64,000 nt of DNA from the NCBI RefSeq assembly GCF_003634095.1, contig NZ_RBIR01000004.1, forward strand, positions 310,001 to 374,000. Reading direction: 5' to 3'. Every line of letters begins with the position of its first letter. Within the stretch, counting starts at the first letter, position 1. A program made the position numbers and the translations under genes. The notes beneath the pieces were generated by a model. The model had not been told where the DNA came from and did not search any database. It was given only the letters and a program-made list of their open reading frames with translations. Source of the DNA: Arthrobacter oryzae. GTDB taxonomy: Bacteria > Actinomycetota > Actinomycetes > Actinomycetales > Micrococcaceae. Positions 16,402-26,014 of the stretch are shown here, piece after piece.

Positions 16402-17810
16402 GCGCCACCATGATCAAGGAATTCAGGCTGCCGGACCTCGGCGAAGGACTGACCGAATCGGAAATCGTGGCCTGGAAGGTCGCCGTCGGGGACACCGTGA
16501 CCCTCAACCAGATCATCGCCGAGGTGGAGACGGCCAAGGCCGTCGTCGAACTGCCCTCGCCGTTCGCCGGCGTGGTGGCGGCCCTGCACGAGCAGGCCGG
16601 CACCGTCGTCGAAGTCGGCAAGCCAATTGTCTCTTTTGAGATTGAGGGCGACGACGGCGGAGCCGCACCCGAGGCTGGATCCGGCAAGCGCGAGCCGAAC
16701 CTGGTCGGCTACGGCGCCGTCCTGGAAGCCTCCGGCCGGCCCGCACGCCGCGCCCGCACGTTCGCGGCCCCGGCGGGGGCGCCGGTCCTCGCTGCCGAGC
16801 CCGTGACGCCAGTCCGTGCTGCCGAGCCCGTGACGCCGGTCCGTGCTGCCGAGCCGGCTGACATCAAGCCTGCCGTAACGGCTCCGGGCGAGCGTCCGCG
16901 GTCCACTCCGCCGGTGCGCAAGCTGGCCAGGGATCTCGGCGTCGACCTCGAAGCCGTGACCGGCACGGGGGAACACGGGCTCATCACCCGGGACGATGTC
17001 CGGAACTTCGTCGGCGGCGGGGACCTGCCGGTGGCAGCGCAAGGACTTGGGGTCCGGGAGCCCGCCGGTGCGCCGGTGCAGGCGACCGGGCCGGCCCAGG
17101 ACCGGGGCGAGCGGGAGACCCGCACCCCGATCAAGGGCGTGCGCAAGTTTACGGCCGCGGCCATGGTGGCCAGCGCCTTCACCGCACCACACGTCACGGA
17201 GTTCCTGACCATCGACGTCACCCCCACGATGGAGCTGCTGGCACGGCTGAAGGCCAGCCGCGCCTTCGCCGGCTACAAGCTCACACCGCTCACGCTGGTG
17301 TCCAAGGCCGTGCTGATCGCGCTGCGGAACCACCCGACGCTCAACGCCCGGTGGGACGAGGCCAACCAGGAGATCGTCCAGTTCAACTACGTGAACCTGG
17401 GCATCGCGGCGGCGACCCCGCGCGGGCTCACCGTCCCGAACATCAAGGACGCGGACCGAATGTCCCTCCTGGAAATCTCCACCGCACTGACGGAACTGAC
17501 GGACACGGCCCGGGCGGGCAAGACCAGCCCCGAGGCCCTTTCCGGCGGCACGATCTCCATCACGAACATCGGAGTCTTCGGCATCGACGCCGGCACGCCC
17601 ATCCTGAACCCGGGCGAGGCCGCCATCCTGGCCCTGGGCGCGGTCCGGAAGATGCCGTGGGAGTTCCAGGACGAGGTCGCACTGCGCCAGGTCATGACGC
17701 TCAGCCTCTCCTTCGACCACCGTCTGGTCGACGGCGAACAGGGCTCGCGGTTCCTCCAGGACCTCGGAACCATGCTGGCCGATCCGGGCATGGTCCTGGC
17801 GATGGTCTAG
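16398..17810 (+). CDS. bkdC: Dihydrolipoamide acyltransferase, E2 component of the 2-oxoacid dehydrogenase
   Basis: A 470-residue E2. One lipoyl domain (about 5-80) carries lipoyl-Lys-47 in VETAKAVVELP. A linker follows with a repeated VTPVRAAEP unit. The peripheral-subunit-binding domain is at about 170-205 (RKLARDLGVDLEAVTGTG), and the catalytic acyltransferase domain (about 240-470) ends with the active-site motif FDHRLVDGEQG. E2 transfers the branched acyl group to CoA and forms the complex core. No E3 gene is nearby, so dihydrolipoamide dehydrogenase must come from elsewhere. A strong terminator follows. Confidence 0.92.
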   Translation: MSATMIKEFRLPDLGEGLTESEIVAWKVAVGDTVTLNQIIAEVETAKAVVELPSPFAGVVAALHEQAGTVVEVGKPIVSFEIEGDDGGAAPEAGSGKREPNLVGYGAVLEASGRPARRARTFAAPAGAPVLAAEPVTPVRAAEPVTPVRAAEPADIKPAVTAPGERPRSTPPVRKLARDLGVDLEAVTGTGEHGLITRDDVRNFVGGGDLPVAAQGLGVREPAGAPVQATGPAQDRGERETRTPIKGVRKFTAAAMVASAFTAPHVTEFLTIDVTPTMELLARLKASRAFAGYKLTPLTLVSKAVLIALRNHPTLNARWDEANQEIVQFNYVNLGIAAATPRGLTVPNIKDADRMSLLEISTALTELTDTARAGKTSPEALSGGTISITNIGVFGIDAGTPILNPGEAAILALGAVRKMPWEFQDEVALRQVMTLSLSFDHRLVDGEQGSRFLQDLGTMLADPGMVLAMV

Positions 17811-17836
17811 CCGCGGTCGTTTCTTAGGCCACTAAA

Positions 17837-17886
17837 CAACAACGCTGCCGGCCGCTCCTTTGTTGGAGCGGCCGGCAGCGTTGTTG
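17837..17886. terminator. Long terminator hairpin after the bkd operon
   Basis: A perfect 22-bp inverted repeat (17837-17858 with 17865-17886; core GCTGCCGGCCGCTCC) with a TTTGTT loop lies between the bkd operon and the convergent TetR gene, so it can serve both strands. Confidence 0.88.
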
Positions 17887-17907
17887 TGCGCCGGGTTCAG
17901 GGCCAGG

Positions 17908-18606
17908 TCAGCCGAGCGGTTCCGGAAAGGCCGGGGCCATCAGGGCCGCCAGCGCCATGCTTTGCAGCAGCGGCCTGGCGCGCCTGACTCCCATCAGGCG
18001 CCCCGGGCTGCGCACCGAGTGCGGGGTGGAGTTGATCAGTCCAAAGGTGGCATGAGCCCGCATCCGCAGCTCGGAGACCTCCGTGCCCTCATGCAGCCCG
18101 GCCAGCACCTCCACCCAGAGCTCAACGTAGTTGCGCTGGAGCGTACGTACCTCGGCCTGATCCTCCTCGGCAAGGTTGCTGAAGTCCTGGTCCTGGACCC
18201 GGATGACGTCGGGATTGCTCAGGGCAAAGTCAACATGAAACGCCACCAGGCCGCCCAGCGCCGCCGGTGCGCCGTCGGCCTCGGCAACCACACGGCGGCC
18301 GCCGTCGAGCAGGTTCTTGCTGACGCTGAGCAGCAGCGCGCCGAGGACCGCCTGCTTGCCCGCGAAATGGCGGTAGACCGCCGGCCCGCTGACGCCGGCC
18401 GCGGCCCCGAGGTCCTCCAGGGAGACGCGGTTGAATCCCTCCAGCGCGAAGAGAGCGGCGGCGGCGGACAGGAGGGCCTGCCGCCGGTTCGCCTTGGCCT
18501 GGCTCCGCTGGGTTGATGGGGCTGGGGTTGATGGGGCTGGGGCTGGGGCTGGGGTTGAGGCGGCCTGGGTAGACGGAAGCTGGCTGGTCTGGCTGGGCTC
18601 GGTCAC
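17908..18606 (-). CDS. TetR-family regulator of the leucine/isovalerate operon
   Basis: A 232-residue TetR protein. A Pro/Ala/Ser/Thr-rich N-terminal arm (about 1-35) precedes the HTH domain (about 38-88; VSLEDLGAAAGVSGPAVYRH) and an alpha-helical ligand-binding domain. It diverges from the carboxylase operon and is the expected repressor, with an acyl-CoA as likely effector, as for the TetR gene (Rv2506) beside the homologous M. tuberculosis cluster. Two 16-bp GTTA-N8-TAAC palindromes lie in the shared promoter region. The low-complexity N-terminus comes from an imperfect repeat; internal starts would still leave a complete HTH. Confidence 0.9.
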   Translation of the reverse strand: MTEPSQTSQLPSTQAASTPAPAPAPSTPAPSTQRSQAKANRRQALLSAAAALFALEGFNRVSLEDLGAAAGVSGPAVYRHFAGKQAVLGALLLSVSKNLLDGGRRVVAEADGAPAALGGLVAFHVDFALSNPDVIRVQDQDFSNLAEEDQAEVRTLQRNYVELWVEVLAGLHEGTEVSELRMRAHATFGLINSTPHSVRSPGRLMGVRRARPLLQSMALAALMAPAFPEPLG

Positions 18607-18651
18607 CGGCGCATCCCCTCATTGCAGATGGTCCCTGTGTTGGACATCACA

Positions 18652-18667
18652 GTTAATAGAGACTAAC
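18652..18667. promoter_or_regulatory. TetR operator candidate 1
   Basis: GTTAATAGAGACTAAC, a GTTA-N8-TAAC palindrome. It overlaps a possible promoter (TTGGAC at 18640-18645, TAACCT at 18664-18669, 18-bp spacer) for the carboxylase operon. Confidence 0.6.
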
Positions 18668-18677
18668 CTAAATCTCA

Positions 18678-18693
18678 GTTATACGGTACTAAC
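18678..18693. promoter_or_regulatory. TetR operator candidate 2
   Basis: GTTATACGGTACTAAC, a second GTTA-N8-TAAC palindrome starting 26 bp after the first and sharing ACTAAC and the central G. The pair is the most likely binding site of the divergent TetR protein. Confidence 0.6.
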
Positions 18694-18755
18694 CGAAATA
18701 GCCGGGCGGCCCCAGCCGCCGGCCCGGCACGCAGGTCAGGGAACGGAATCAGTCA

Positions 18756-20363
18756 ATGGAGACAATCGCCAGCCGGGTCGACGCAACCAGCGCCGCCTAT
18801 GCCGCGAACCGCGAGGCCCAGCTGGGCCTGGCCGGCGAGCTGAAGGAACGGCTCGCCGCCGCCGCGCTGGGCGGCCCGGTCAAGTCGCGCGAACGCCATG
18901 TCGCCCGCGGCAAGCTCCTGCCGCGCGAGCGCATCGACCGGCTGCTCGACGACGGCAGCCCCTTCCTGGAAATCGCCCCGCTGGCTGCGGACGGGATGTA
19001 CGACGGCGACTCGCCCGGTGCCGGCGTCATTGCCGGGATCGGCCTGGTGCACGGCCGGCAGGTCCTGGTCATCTCCAACGACGCCACCGTCAAGGGCGGC
19101 ACCTACTATCCGATGACCGTGAAGAAGCACCTCCGGGCGCAGGAAATCGCGCTGGAAAACCGGCTGCCCTGCGTCTACCTCGTGGACTCCGGCGGCGCCT
19201 TCCTGCCCAAACAGGACGAGGTCTTCCCGGACAAGGAGCACTTCGGCCGGATCTTCTTCAACCAGGCCAAGATGTCCGCGGCCCGCATCCCGCAGATCGC
19301 CTCCGTCATGGGCTCCTGCACCGCCGGCGGCGCTTACGTCCCCGCGATGAGCGACGAGACCGTGATTGTCCGGAACCAGGGCACCATCTTCCTGGGCGGC
19401 CCGCCCCTGGTGAAGGCCGCGATCGGCGAGATCGTCACGGCGGAGGAGCTTGGCGGCGGCGACGTGCACTCCAAGATCTCCGGGGTTACCGACCACCTGG
19501 CCGAGAACGATGAGCATGCCCTCCAGATCGTCCGGGACATCGTCTCCACCCTGCCGCGGCCGGCCGCCCCTGCCTGGGACGTCGACGCCGTCATCGAGCC
19601 CGTGGCCGATCCGGACGAGCTCTACGGCGCCGTCCCCACGGATGTGAACGCCCAGTACGACGTCCGGGAGGTCATCGCCCGGCTGGTCGACGGCAGCCGG
19701 TTCCACGAGTTCAAGAAGAATTACGGCACCACCCTGGTCACCGGCTTCGCGAAGCTGCACGGCCACCCGGTGGGGATCGTGGCCAACAACGGCGTGCTGT
19801 TCAGCGAGTCCTCGCTCAAGGGCGCCCACTTCATCGAGCTGTGCGACCAGCGCGGCATCCCGCTGATCTTCCTGCAGAACCTCTCCGGCTTCATGGTCGG
19901 CAAGGACTACGAGCAGGGCGGCATCGCCAAGAACGGCGCCAAGATGGTCACCGCCGTCGCCACGGCCCGCGTGCCCAAACTGACCGTGGTGATCGGCGGA
20001 TCGTTCGGCGCCGGGAACTATTCGATGTGCGGGCGGGCCTACTCGCCGCGCTTCCTGTGGATGTGGCCGGCCAGCCGGATCTCGGTGATGGGCGGCAACC
20101 AGGCCTCCAGTGTCCTCGCCACGGTCAAGCGGGACCAGTACGAGGCCCGCGGCGAGGAATGGTCCGCCGCGGATGAGGAAGCGTTCAAGGCGCCCATCAA
20201 GGCCCAGTACGAGGACCAGGGCAGCCCCTACTACTCCACGGCCCGCCTCTGGGACGACGGCGTGATCGACCCCGCGGACACCCGCACCGTCCTGGGACTG
20301 GCGCTCGACGTCGTCTCCCGCACCCCGCTGCCGGAGACCTCCTTCGGCCTGTTCCGGATGTGA
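18756..20363 (+). CDS. accD1: 3-Methylcrotonyl-CoA carboxylase-type carboxyltransferase (beta) subunit
   Basis: A 535-residue biotin-dependent carboxyltransferase with crotonase-like N and C halves. [20 protein letters not shown] near residues 147-166 and [20 protein letters not shown] distinguish the methylcrotonyl-CoA/geranyl-CoA group from propionyl-CoA carboxylases. The oxyanion loops ([36 protein letters not shown]) are present. It carboxylates 3-methylcrotonyl-CoA to 3-methylglutaconyl-CoA in leucine breakdown with the next gene's product. M. tuberculosis AccD1 (Rv2502c) is the characterised counterpart. It is the first gene after the TetR operators. Confidence 0.92.
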   Translation: METIASRVDATSAAYAANREAQLGLAGELKERLAAAALGGPVKSRERHVARGKLLPRERIDRLLDDGSPFLEIAPLAADGMYDGDSPGAGVIAGIGLVHGRQVLVISNDATVKGGTYYPMTVKKHLRAQEIALENRLPCVYLVDSGGAFLPKQDEVFPDKEHFGRIFFNQAKMSAARIPQIASVMGSCTAGGAYVPAMSDETVIVRNQGTIFLGGPPLVKAAIGEIVTAEELGGGDVHSKISGVTDHLAENDEHALQIVRDIVSTLPRPAAPAWDVDAVIEPVADPDELYGAVPTDVNAQYDVREVIARLVDGSRFHEFKKNYGTTLVTGFAKLHGHPVGIVANNGVLFSESSLKGAHFIELCDQRGIPLIFLQNLSGFMVGKDYEQGGIAKNGAKMVTAVATARVPKLTVVIGGSFGAGNYSMCGRAYSPRFLWMWPASRISVMGGNQASSVLATVKRDQYEARGEEWSAADEEAFKAPIKAQYEDQGSPYYSTARLWDDGVIDPADTRTVLGLALDVVSRTPLPETSFGLFRM

Positions 20364-20370
20364 GCCAGCC

Positions 20371-22629
20371 ATGAATCTTTCTTCGCCGACCACCTCTTCG
20401 CCGACCACACCGTCAGTGACCGCCCCTCCAACCATTCCCGCAGCCGGCACCCCTCTGTTCGGGACCGTCCTGGTTGCCAACCGGGGCGAGATCGCCTGCC
20501 GTGTCATCCGCACCCTGCGCGCCCTCGGCATCCGCTCGGTCGCCGTGTATTCCGACGCCGACGCCGGCGCCCGGCACGTGCGGGAGGCCGACGTCGCCGT
20601 CCGGATCGGCCCGGCCGCCGCCGCCGAGAGCTACCTGAAGATCGAGGCCATCATCCAGGCCTGCCGCGACACCGGCGCCGAGGCCGTGCACCCCGGCTAC
20701 GGCTTCCTCAGCGAGAACGTCGACTTCGCCCGCGCCCTGGAAAAGGCCGGCATCACGTTCATCGGCCCGGGGGTGGAATCCCTGAACGTCATGGGGGACA
20801 AGATCCGGTCCAAGAACCACGTCACCGGCTACGGCGTCCCGGTGGTCCCGGGCATTGCCGAACCCGGGATGACCGACCAGCAGCTCATCGCGGCGGCGCC
20901 CGGCGTCGGCTTCCCGCTGCTGATCAAGCCCTCCGCCGGCGGCGGCGGGAAAGGCATGCACATCGTCGAACGGGCCGAGGACCTCGAAGCCACCCTGGCC
21001 ACCGCGCGCCGGGTGGCGGCGAGTGCCTTCGGCGACGACACCCTGTTCCTCGAACGGCTCGTCACCACGCCGCGGCACATCGAGGTCCAGGTCCTGGCCG
21101 ACAATCACGGCAACGTCATCCACCTGGGCGAGCGCGAGTGCTCCCTGCAGCGCCGCCACCAGAAGGTGATCGAGGAAGCCCCGTCCCCGCTGCTGGAATC
21201 GCTGCCCGACGCCGCCGAAATCCGGGCCCGCCTCGGCGAAGCCGCCTGCAACGCCGCGCGCAGCGTCAACTACTCCGGCGCCGGCACCGTGGAATTCCTG
21301 GTCTCCGACAACGCCCCGGACGAGTTCTTCTTCATGGAAATGAACACCCGCCTGCAGGTCGAACACCCCGTCACCGAGATGGTCACCGGCATCGACCTCG
21401 TCGAATGGCAGGTCCGGATCGCGGCCGGCGAAGAACTCACCGTGGCCCAGGACGGCGTCGCCCTAACCGGGCATTCGGTGGAGGCACGCGTCTACGCCGA
21501 AATCCCGGAGAAGAACTTCCTGCCCTCCGGCGGCGAGGTGGTGATCCTGGACGAGCGGGGCGCGATCTTCACCGCGTTGGACGACCTCGATTCCCCGGCG
21601 CCGCCGGCCTCGGCCGACCCGGACATCCGCATCGATTCCTCGCTGGTCCAAGGACTCGAGATCTCCAGCGACTATGACCCTATGGTCTCCAAGGTCATTG
21701 CCTGGGGAAAAGACCGCCCTGCGGCGCTGGACAAACTCGACACGGCGCTCGCGCGCTACACGGCGTTGGGGATCGACACCAACGTTGAATACCTGCGGTT
21801 GCTGATCAACGACGCCGACGTCCGCGCGGGCCGGCTCGACACCGGCCTGATCGAACGGAAGATGCCGGACTTCTCCTTCCGCCGTGCCGGGGACGCCGAG
21901 CTCATCGCCGCGGCGATGCCGTTCTGGGTCCTGGCCGAGGGGCCGGCCACCGTGGGACCGCCGTGGAACACGACCCGGGGCTGGCGCCTGGGCGCGCCCG
22001 CGCCGTGGACGATGAGCTTCGGCACCCCCGGTGGCGGGATCGCCGCCGTGGCCGTGACCTGGCTGAGCAACGCGGAACTCGGGTGTGCCAAGGTCAGGGT
22101 CAACGGCGGTCCGGAGCATCTGGTCGAGGTGATCGGACTTGGGCCCGACAACGTGTTCCTGGAGATCGACGGCGAGGAGCAGCGGTTCGCCCACGGCGCC
22201 GTCTGGGAAGACTACCCGCCGGAGGGGAACCCGCAGTATGTCCATGTCGGCAACGGCGGCTGGTCCTGCCGGCTCGAGCCCCTCGACCGGGAAACCCGGC
22301 TGGCCCGGGTGCTGGCCGCCATCGAGCGCGAAGAGGGCGCCGCGGATCCGGCCGTGCGCTCGCCCATGCCCGGCACCGTGGTATCGGTGTCCGTCAGTAA
22401 CGGCGATGCCGTCACGGCCGGCCAGGTCCTGCTCTCCGTCGAAGCGATGAAGATGGAACACCAGCTCGTGGCGCCGCTGGACGGGACCGTGCACATCAGC
22501 ATCACCTCCGGCGACCTCGTCAAGGCGGACCAGGTGCTGGCCACGATCCACCCGGCCGTCCCGGCCGAACCCTCGAAAGCCGAGGACACCATCGAGGAAG
22601 CAGTCATCGCGATGGGCGCGGCCGAATGA
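20371..22629 (+). CDS. accA1: Acyl-CoA carboxylase alpha subunit (biotin carboxylase plus biotin carrier)
   Basis: A 752-residue alpha subunit. Biotin carboxylase (about 28-480) shows [20 protein letters not shown], the ATP-grasp Gly loop [10 protein letters not shown] and the [16 protein letters not shown] active-site segment. A BT-like linker follows, then a C-terminal biotinyl domain with SVEAMKMEH, placing biotin on Lys-694. It carboxylates biotin and hands CO2 to the beta subunit. The first about 25 residues are a Ser/Thr/Pro-rich extension, so a later start is conceivable, but ATG 20371 lies 7 bp after the previous stop. M. tuberculosis AccA1 is the counterpart. Confidence 0.92.
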   Translation: MNLSSPTTSSPTTPSVTAPPTIPAAGTPLFGTVLVANRGEIACRVIRTLRALGIRSVAVYSDADAGARHVREADVAVRIGPAAAAESYLKIEAIIQACRDTGAEAVHPGYGFLSENVDFARALEKAGITFIGPGVESLNVMGDKIRSKNHVTGYGVPVVPGIAEPGMTDQQLIAAAPGVGFPLLIKPSAGGGGKGMHIVERAEDLEATLATARRVAASAFGDDTLFLERLVTTPRHIEVQVLADNHGNVIHLGERECSLQRRHQKVIEEAPSPLLESLPDAAEIRARLGEAACNAARSVNYSGAGTVEFLVSDNAPDEFFFMEMNTRLQVEHPVTEMVTGIDLVEWQVRIAAGEELTVAQDGVALTGHSVEARVYAEIPEKNFLPSGGEVVILDERGAIFTALDDLDSPAPPASADPDIRIDSSLVQGLEISSDYDPMVSKVIAWGKDRPAALDKLDTALARYTALGIDTNVEYLRLLINDADVRAGRLDTGLIERKMPDFSFRRAGDAELIAAAMPFWVLAEGPATVGPPWNTTRGWRLGAPAPWTMSFGTPGGGIAAVAVTWLSNAELGCAKVRVNGGPEHLVEVIGLGPDNVFLEIDGEEQRFAHGAVWEDYPPEGNPQYVHVGNGGWSCRLEPLDRETRLARVLAAIEREEGAADPAVRSPMPGTVVSVSVSNGDAVTAGQVLLSVEAMKMEHQLVAPLDGTVHISITSGDLVKADQVLATIHPAVPAEPSKAEDTIEEAVIAMGAAE

Positions 22630-22704
22630 CCCCGCCGTAGAAACCTTTGCCGACACCCCTTATCAACAGACCGCAGAAGTACTTCAGACACAGGAGTCAC
22701 CCCC

Positions 22705-23868
22705 ATGCCAGATTTTGAACTCAGCGAGGAATACCAGGACCTCAGCAACACCGTCCGGGAGTTTGCCGACCTAGTGGTGGCCCCGGTATCCGCCAAGCAC
22801 GACGAAGAGCACAGCTTCCCCTACGAAGTGGTCTCCCAGATGGCGGACATGGGCCTGTTCGGCCTGCCCTTCCCGGAAGAGTTCGGCGGCATGGGCGGGG
22901 ACTACTTCGCCCTCGCCCTGGCCCTGGAACAGCTTGGCCGGGTGGACCAGTCCGTCGCCATCACCCTCGAGGCCGGCGTCTCCCTGGGCGCCATGCCGAT
23001 CCACCGCTTCGGCAACGCCGCCCAAAAGGAGGAATGGCTGCCGCTACTGGCCTCCGGAAAGGCGCTCGCCGGCTTCGGCCTGACCGAACCGGAAGCCGGC
23101 TCCGACGCCGGCGGCACCAAGACCACCGCGAAGTTGGGCGGAGGGGAGTGGGTCATCAACGGCAACAAGGAATTCATCACCAACTCCGGCACCGACATCA
23201 CCAAGCTGGTCACCGTCACGGCGGTCACCGGCCAGACCGAGCGCCCGGACGGCAGCATCAAGAAGGAAATCTCGACCATTCTGGTGCCCACCAACACCCC
23301 GGGCTTCACGGCCGAAAAGGCGTACAACAAGGTCGGCTGGAATGCCTCGGACACCCACCCGCTGACCCTCAACAACGTCCACGTCCCCGAGGAAAACCTG
23401 CTGGGCACGCAGGGCCGCGGCTACGCGAACTTCCTGTCCATCCTCGATGAGGGCCGGATCGCGATCGCCGCCCTGGCCGTCGGTGCGGCCCAGGGCTGCG
23501 TGGACCAGTCGGTGAAATACGCCAAGGAACGCAGCGCCTTCGGGCAGAACATCGGCAAGTACCAGGCCATCGCGTTCAAGATCGCGCGCATGGAAGCCCG
23601 CGCCCACACGGCCCGGCTGGCGTACTACGATGCCGCGGCCCGGATGCTTGCCGGCAAGCCGTTCAAGACGCAGGCGGCCATCGCTAAGATGGTCGCAGGC
23701 GAGGCAGCCATGGACAACGCGCGGGACGCCACCCAGGTGTTCGGCGGCTATGGCTTCATCAACGAATTCACCGTGGCGCGCCACTACCGCGACTCCAAGA
23801 TCCTTGAGGTCGGCGAGGGCACCACGGAGGTCCAGCTGATGCTGATCGCCCGCGAACTGGGTCTCTGA
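22705..23868 (+). CDS. Acyl-CoA dehydrogenase (probable isovaleryl-CoA or short branched-chain)
   Basis: A 387-residue FAD enzyme with the standard domains. LTEPEAGSDAGGTKTTA (about 128-144) and QVFGGYGFINEFTVARHYRD (about 346-365) are the family signatures. Context in a leucine operon implies oxidation of isovaleryl-CoA to 3-methylcrotonyl-CoA. However, the C-terminal EVGEGTTEVQLM keeps a Glu at the common SCAD/MCAD catalytic position, where classical isovaleryl-CoA dehydrogenase has a small residue and uses a different Glu, so the substrate remains open. AGGAG lies 8 nt before the ATG. M. tuberculosis FadE19 has the same location. Confidence 0.9.
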   Translation: MPDFELSEEYQDLSNTVREFADLVVAPVSAKHDEEHSFPYEVVSQMADMGLFGLPFPEEFGGMGGDYFALALALEQLGRVDQSVAITLEAGVSLGAMPIHRFGNAAQKEEWLPLLASGKALAGFGLTEPEAGSDAGGTKTTAKLGGGEWVINGNKEFITNSGTDITKLVTVTAVTGQTERPDGSIKKEISTILVPTNTPGFTAEKAYNKVGWNASDTHPLTLNNVHVPEENLLGTQGRGYANFLSILDEGRIAIAALAVGAAQGCVDQSVKYAKERSAFGQNIGKYQAIAFKIARMEARAHTARLAYYDAAARMLAGKPFKTQAAIAKMVAGEAAMDNARDATQVFGGYGFINEFTVARHYRDSKILEVGEGTTEVQLMLIARELGL

Positions 23869-23907
23869 CCCGCCCGCTGGCAGCAACCGTCGAGGGAAGG
23901 ATCACCG

Positions 23908-24693
23908 ATGATCAACAAAGTTGTTGCCAGCGCTGCGGAGGCCGTGGCAGACATCCACGACGGCGCCTCCCTCGCCGTGGGCGGGTTCGGGCTGTGCGGC
24001 ATCCCCGTGGCCCTCATTGAGGCCCTGCACCAGGGCGGCGCCACGGACCTGGAGACCGTCAGTAACAACTGCGGCGTGGACGATTGGGGTCTCGGGATCC
24101 TGCTCAAGGACGGCCGGATCCGGCGCACCATCAGCTCCTACGTCGGGGAGAACAAGGAGTTCGCACGGCAGTATCTGGCCGGCGAGCTGGAGGTGGTCCT
24201 CACCCCGCAGGGCACGCTGGCGGAGAAACTGCGCGCCGGCGGCGCCGGCATTCCTGCCTTCTATACCCCGGCCGGCGTCGGAACCCAGGTGTCCGACGGC
24301 GGGCTGCCGCAGAAGTACGACGCCGGGGGCGGCGTCGCGATCGCCTCGGCACCCAAGGAAGTCCGCAGCTTCCGCGGCGCGGACTACGTGCTGGAGGAAT
24401 CGCTGACCCCGGACTTCGGCCTCGTCCATGCCTGGAAGGGCGACCGGCACGGCAACCTCGTGTTCCACGCCACGGCCATGAACTTCAACCCGTTGTGCGC
24501 GATGGCCGGGAAGATCACCATCGCCGAGGTCGAGGAACTCGTGGAGCCGGGGGAGCTGGACCCGGAGCACATCCACGTCCCGGGAATCTTCGTCCAGCGG
24601 GTGGTGCTGGCCCCGCATGGAGAGAAGCGCATTGAAAAGCGGACGGTTGCTGTGTCCGGCAGGTCCCAGGCAGCAGAGCAGGCAGGAGCATAG
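23908..24693 (+). CDS. scoA: 3-Oxoacid CoA-transferase subunit A
   Basis: A 261-residue A subunit of a succinyl-CoA:acetoacetate-type CoA transferase. The Gly-rich [20 protein letters not shown] (about 19-38) and [16 protein letters not shown] (about 111-126) motifs are typical. With ScoB it activates acetoacetate, the end product of leucine breakdown, or moves CoA between acids. Start ATG 23908 follows GAGGGAAGGATCACCG. Subunit B begins 3 nt after its stop. Confidence 0.92.
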   Translation: MINKVVASAAEAVADIHDGASLAVGGFGLCGIPVALIEALHQGGATDLETVSNNCGVDDWGLGILLKDGRIRRTISSYVGENKEFARQYLAGELEVVLTPQGTLAEKLRAGGAGIPAFYTPAGVGTQVSDGGLPQKYDAGGGVAIASAPKEVRSFRGADYVLEESLTPDFGLVHAWKGDRHGNLVFHATAMNFNPLCAMAGKITIAEVEELVEPGELDPEHIHVPGIFVQRVVLAPHGEKRIEKRTVAVSGRSQAAEQAGA

Positions 24694-24695
24694 CC

Positions 24696-25457
24696 GTGGA
24701 AACGAACAACGCTCAGGGCGCCCCGCCCCGCCCCGAAGCAGTCCGCCACGAGTACCGGCCCGCCGCCGTCGTGCACCCTGCCGGCATTGAGGACAAGGGC
24801 TGGACGCGCAACGAACTGGCCGCCCGGGTGGCGCAGGAGCTGAAGAACGGGCAGTACGTCAACCTGGGCATCGGGATGCCCACGCTGATCCCCAATTACA
24901 TCCCCGCCGGGGTGGAGGTGGTGCTGCACTCCGAGAACGGCATCCTCGGCGTCGGACCGTACCCGGCGGACGAGCAGGTGGATCCGGACCTGATCAACGC
25001 GGGCAAGGAAACCGTCACCGTCAACAAGGGTGCCGCGTTCTTCGACTCCGCCGCCTCCTTCGGCATGATCCGGGGCGGCCACGTCGACGTCGCCGTGCTC
25101 GGCGCCATGGAGGTGGCCGCCAACGGCGACCTCGCCAACTGGATGATCCCCGGGAAGATGGTCAAGGGCATGGGCGGCGCCATGGACCTGGTCTTTGGCG
25201 CCAAGAGGGTGATCGTGATGATGGATCACGTGGACCGGAACGGCAGGCCGAAAATCGTGGACACCTGCACGCTGCCGCTGACCGGCAAAGGCTGCGTGGA
25301 CCGGATCATCACCGACCTCGCCGTGATCGACGTCGTGACGGAGGGCGGCCGGTCCCGGCTGGTGCTGCGCGAACTGGCGCCGAACGTCTCCGTGGAGGAC
25401 GTCGTAGCGGCCACCGGAGCCGAACTCTTTGAGGAAGACCAGGAACTGACCGTATGA
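24696..25457 (+). CDS. scoB: 3-Oxoacid CoA-transferase subunit B
   Basis: A 253-residue B subunit. The catalytic Glu that forms the glutamyl-CoA thioester is in [13 protein letters not shown] (about residue 80), and [20 protein letters not shown] is conserved. The first about 40 residues (Ala/Pro-rich, ending [11 protein letters not shown]) include a short non-conserved extension. GTG 24696 lies 3 bp after scoA. Its TGA overlaps the next start (ATGA). Confidence 0.92.
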   Translation: METNNAQGAPPRPEAVRHEYRPAAVVHPAGIEDKGWTRNELAARVAQELKNGQYVNLGIGMPTLIPNYIPAGVEVVLHSENGILGVGPYPADEQVDPDLINAGKETVTVNKGAAFFDSAASFGMIRGGHVDVAVLGAMEVAANGDLANWMIPGKMVKGMGGAMDLVFGAKRVIVMMDHVDRNGRPKIVDTCTLPLTGKGCVDRIITDLAVIDVVTEGGRSRLVLRELAPNVSVEDVVAATGAELFEEDQELTV

Positions 25458-26014
25458 GCGATGCAGACACGACTTCACCGGCCGCCGGCACCGGCAGCCC
25501 GCGGGTGATTGAACAGCGCGGCCTCTATTTCGAGGAGCTGGAGGAGGGCGTGGTCTACGCCCACCGGCCCGGCCGAACAGTCACGGAGACGGACAACGTG
25601 CTGTTCACCACCATGACCATGAACACCCAGGCCCTGCACCTCGACGCGGCCTGGAGCGCCGGGCAGCCGTTCGGGCAGCGGCTGGTGAATTCGATGTTCA
25701 CCCTGGCCACCCTGGTGGGCCAGTCCGTGCCGCAACTGACGCAGGGCACCATCATCGCCCAGCTGGGCCTGACGGATGTGTCCTTCCCGCGCCCGCTGTA
25801 CCACGGGGACACCTTGTACACGGAAACCGTGGTGACCGGGAAGCGGCTGTCCGCATCCCGCCCGGGCCAGGGGGTCGTGACCATGCAGCACACCGGCCGC
25901 AACCAGCACGGCGACGTCGTGGCGCTCGCCGCCCGCAGCTGCCTGATGTGGACACGCGAGGCCCACGCGGCTGCCGAGCTGGAAGCGGCCGAAAAGGGGA
26001 GAATAGAGACATGA
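25454..26014 (+). CDS. MaoC-family acyl-CoA hydratase
   Basis: A 186-residue hot-dog-fold MaoC dehydratase/hydratase. [20 protein letters not shown] (about 50-69) is the hydratase-2-like active-site segment with conserved Asn, His and Asp, and the R-F/Y-G-x-R-L-V-N region follows. In this operon it is the best candidate for the 3-methylglutaconyl-CoA hydratase making HMG-CoA, since no crotonase-type hydratase is present. Homologues also hydrate mesaconyl- or itaconyl-CoA. It is coupled by ATGA overlaps to both neighbours. M. tuberculosis Rv2499c is the positional equivalent. Confidence 0.85.
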   Translation: MSDADTTSPAAGTGSPRVIEQRGLYFEELEEGVVYAHRPGRTVTETDNVLFTTMTMNTQALHLDAAWSAGQPFGQRLVNSMFTLATLVGQSVPQLTQGTIIAQLGLTDVSFPRPLYHGDTLYTETVVTGKRLSASRPGQGVVTMQHTGRNQHGDVVALAARSCLMWTREAHAAAELEAAEKGRIET

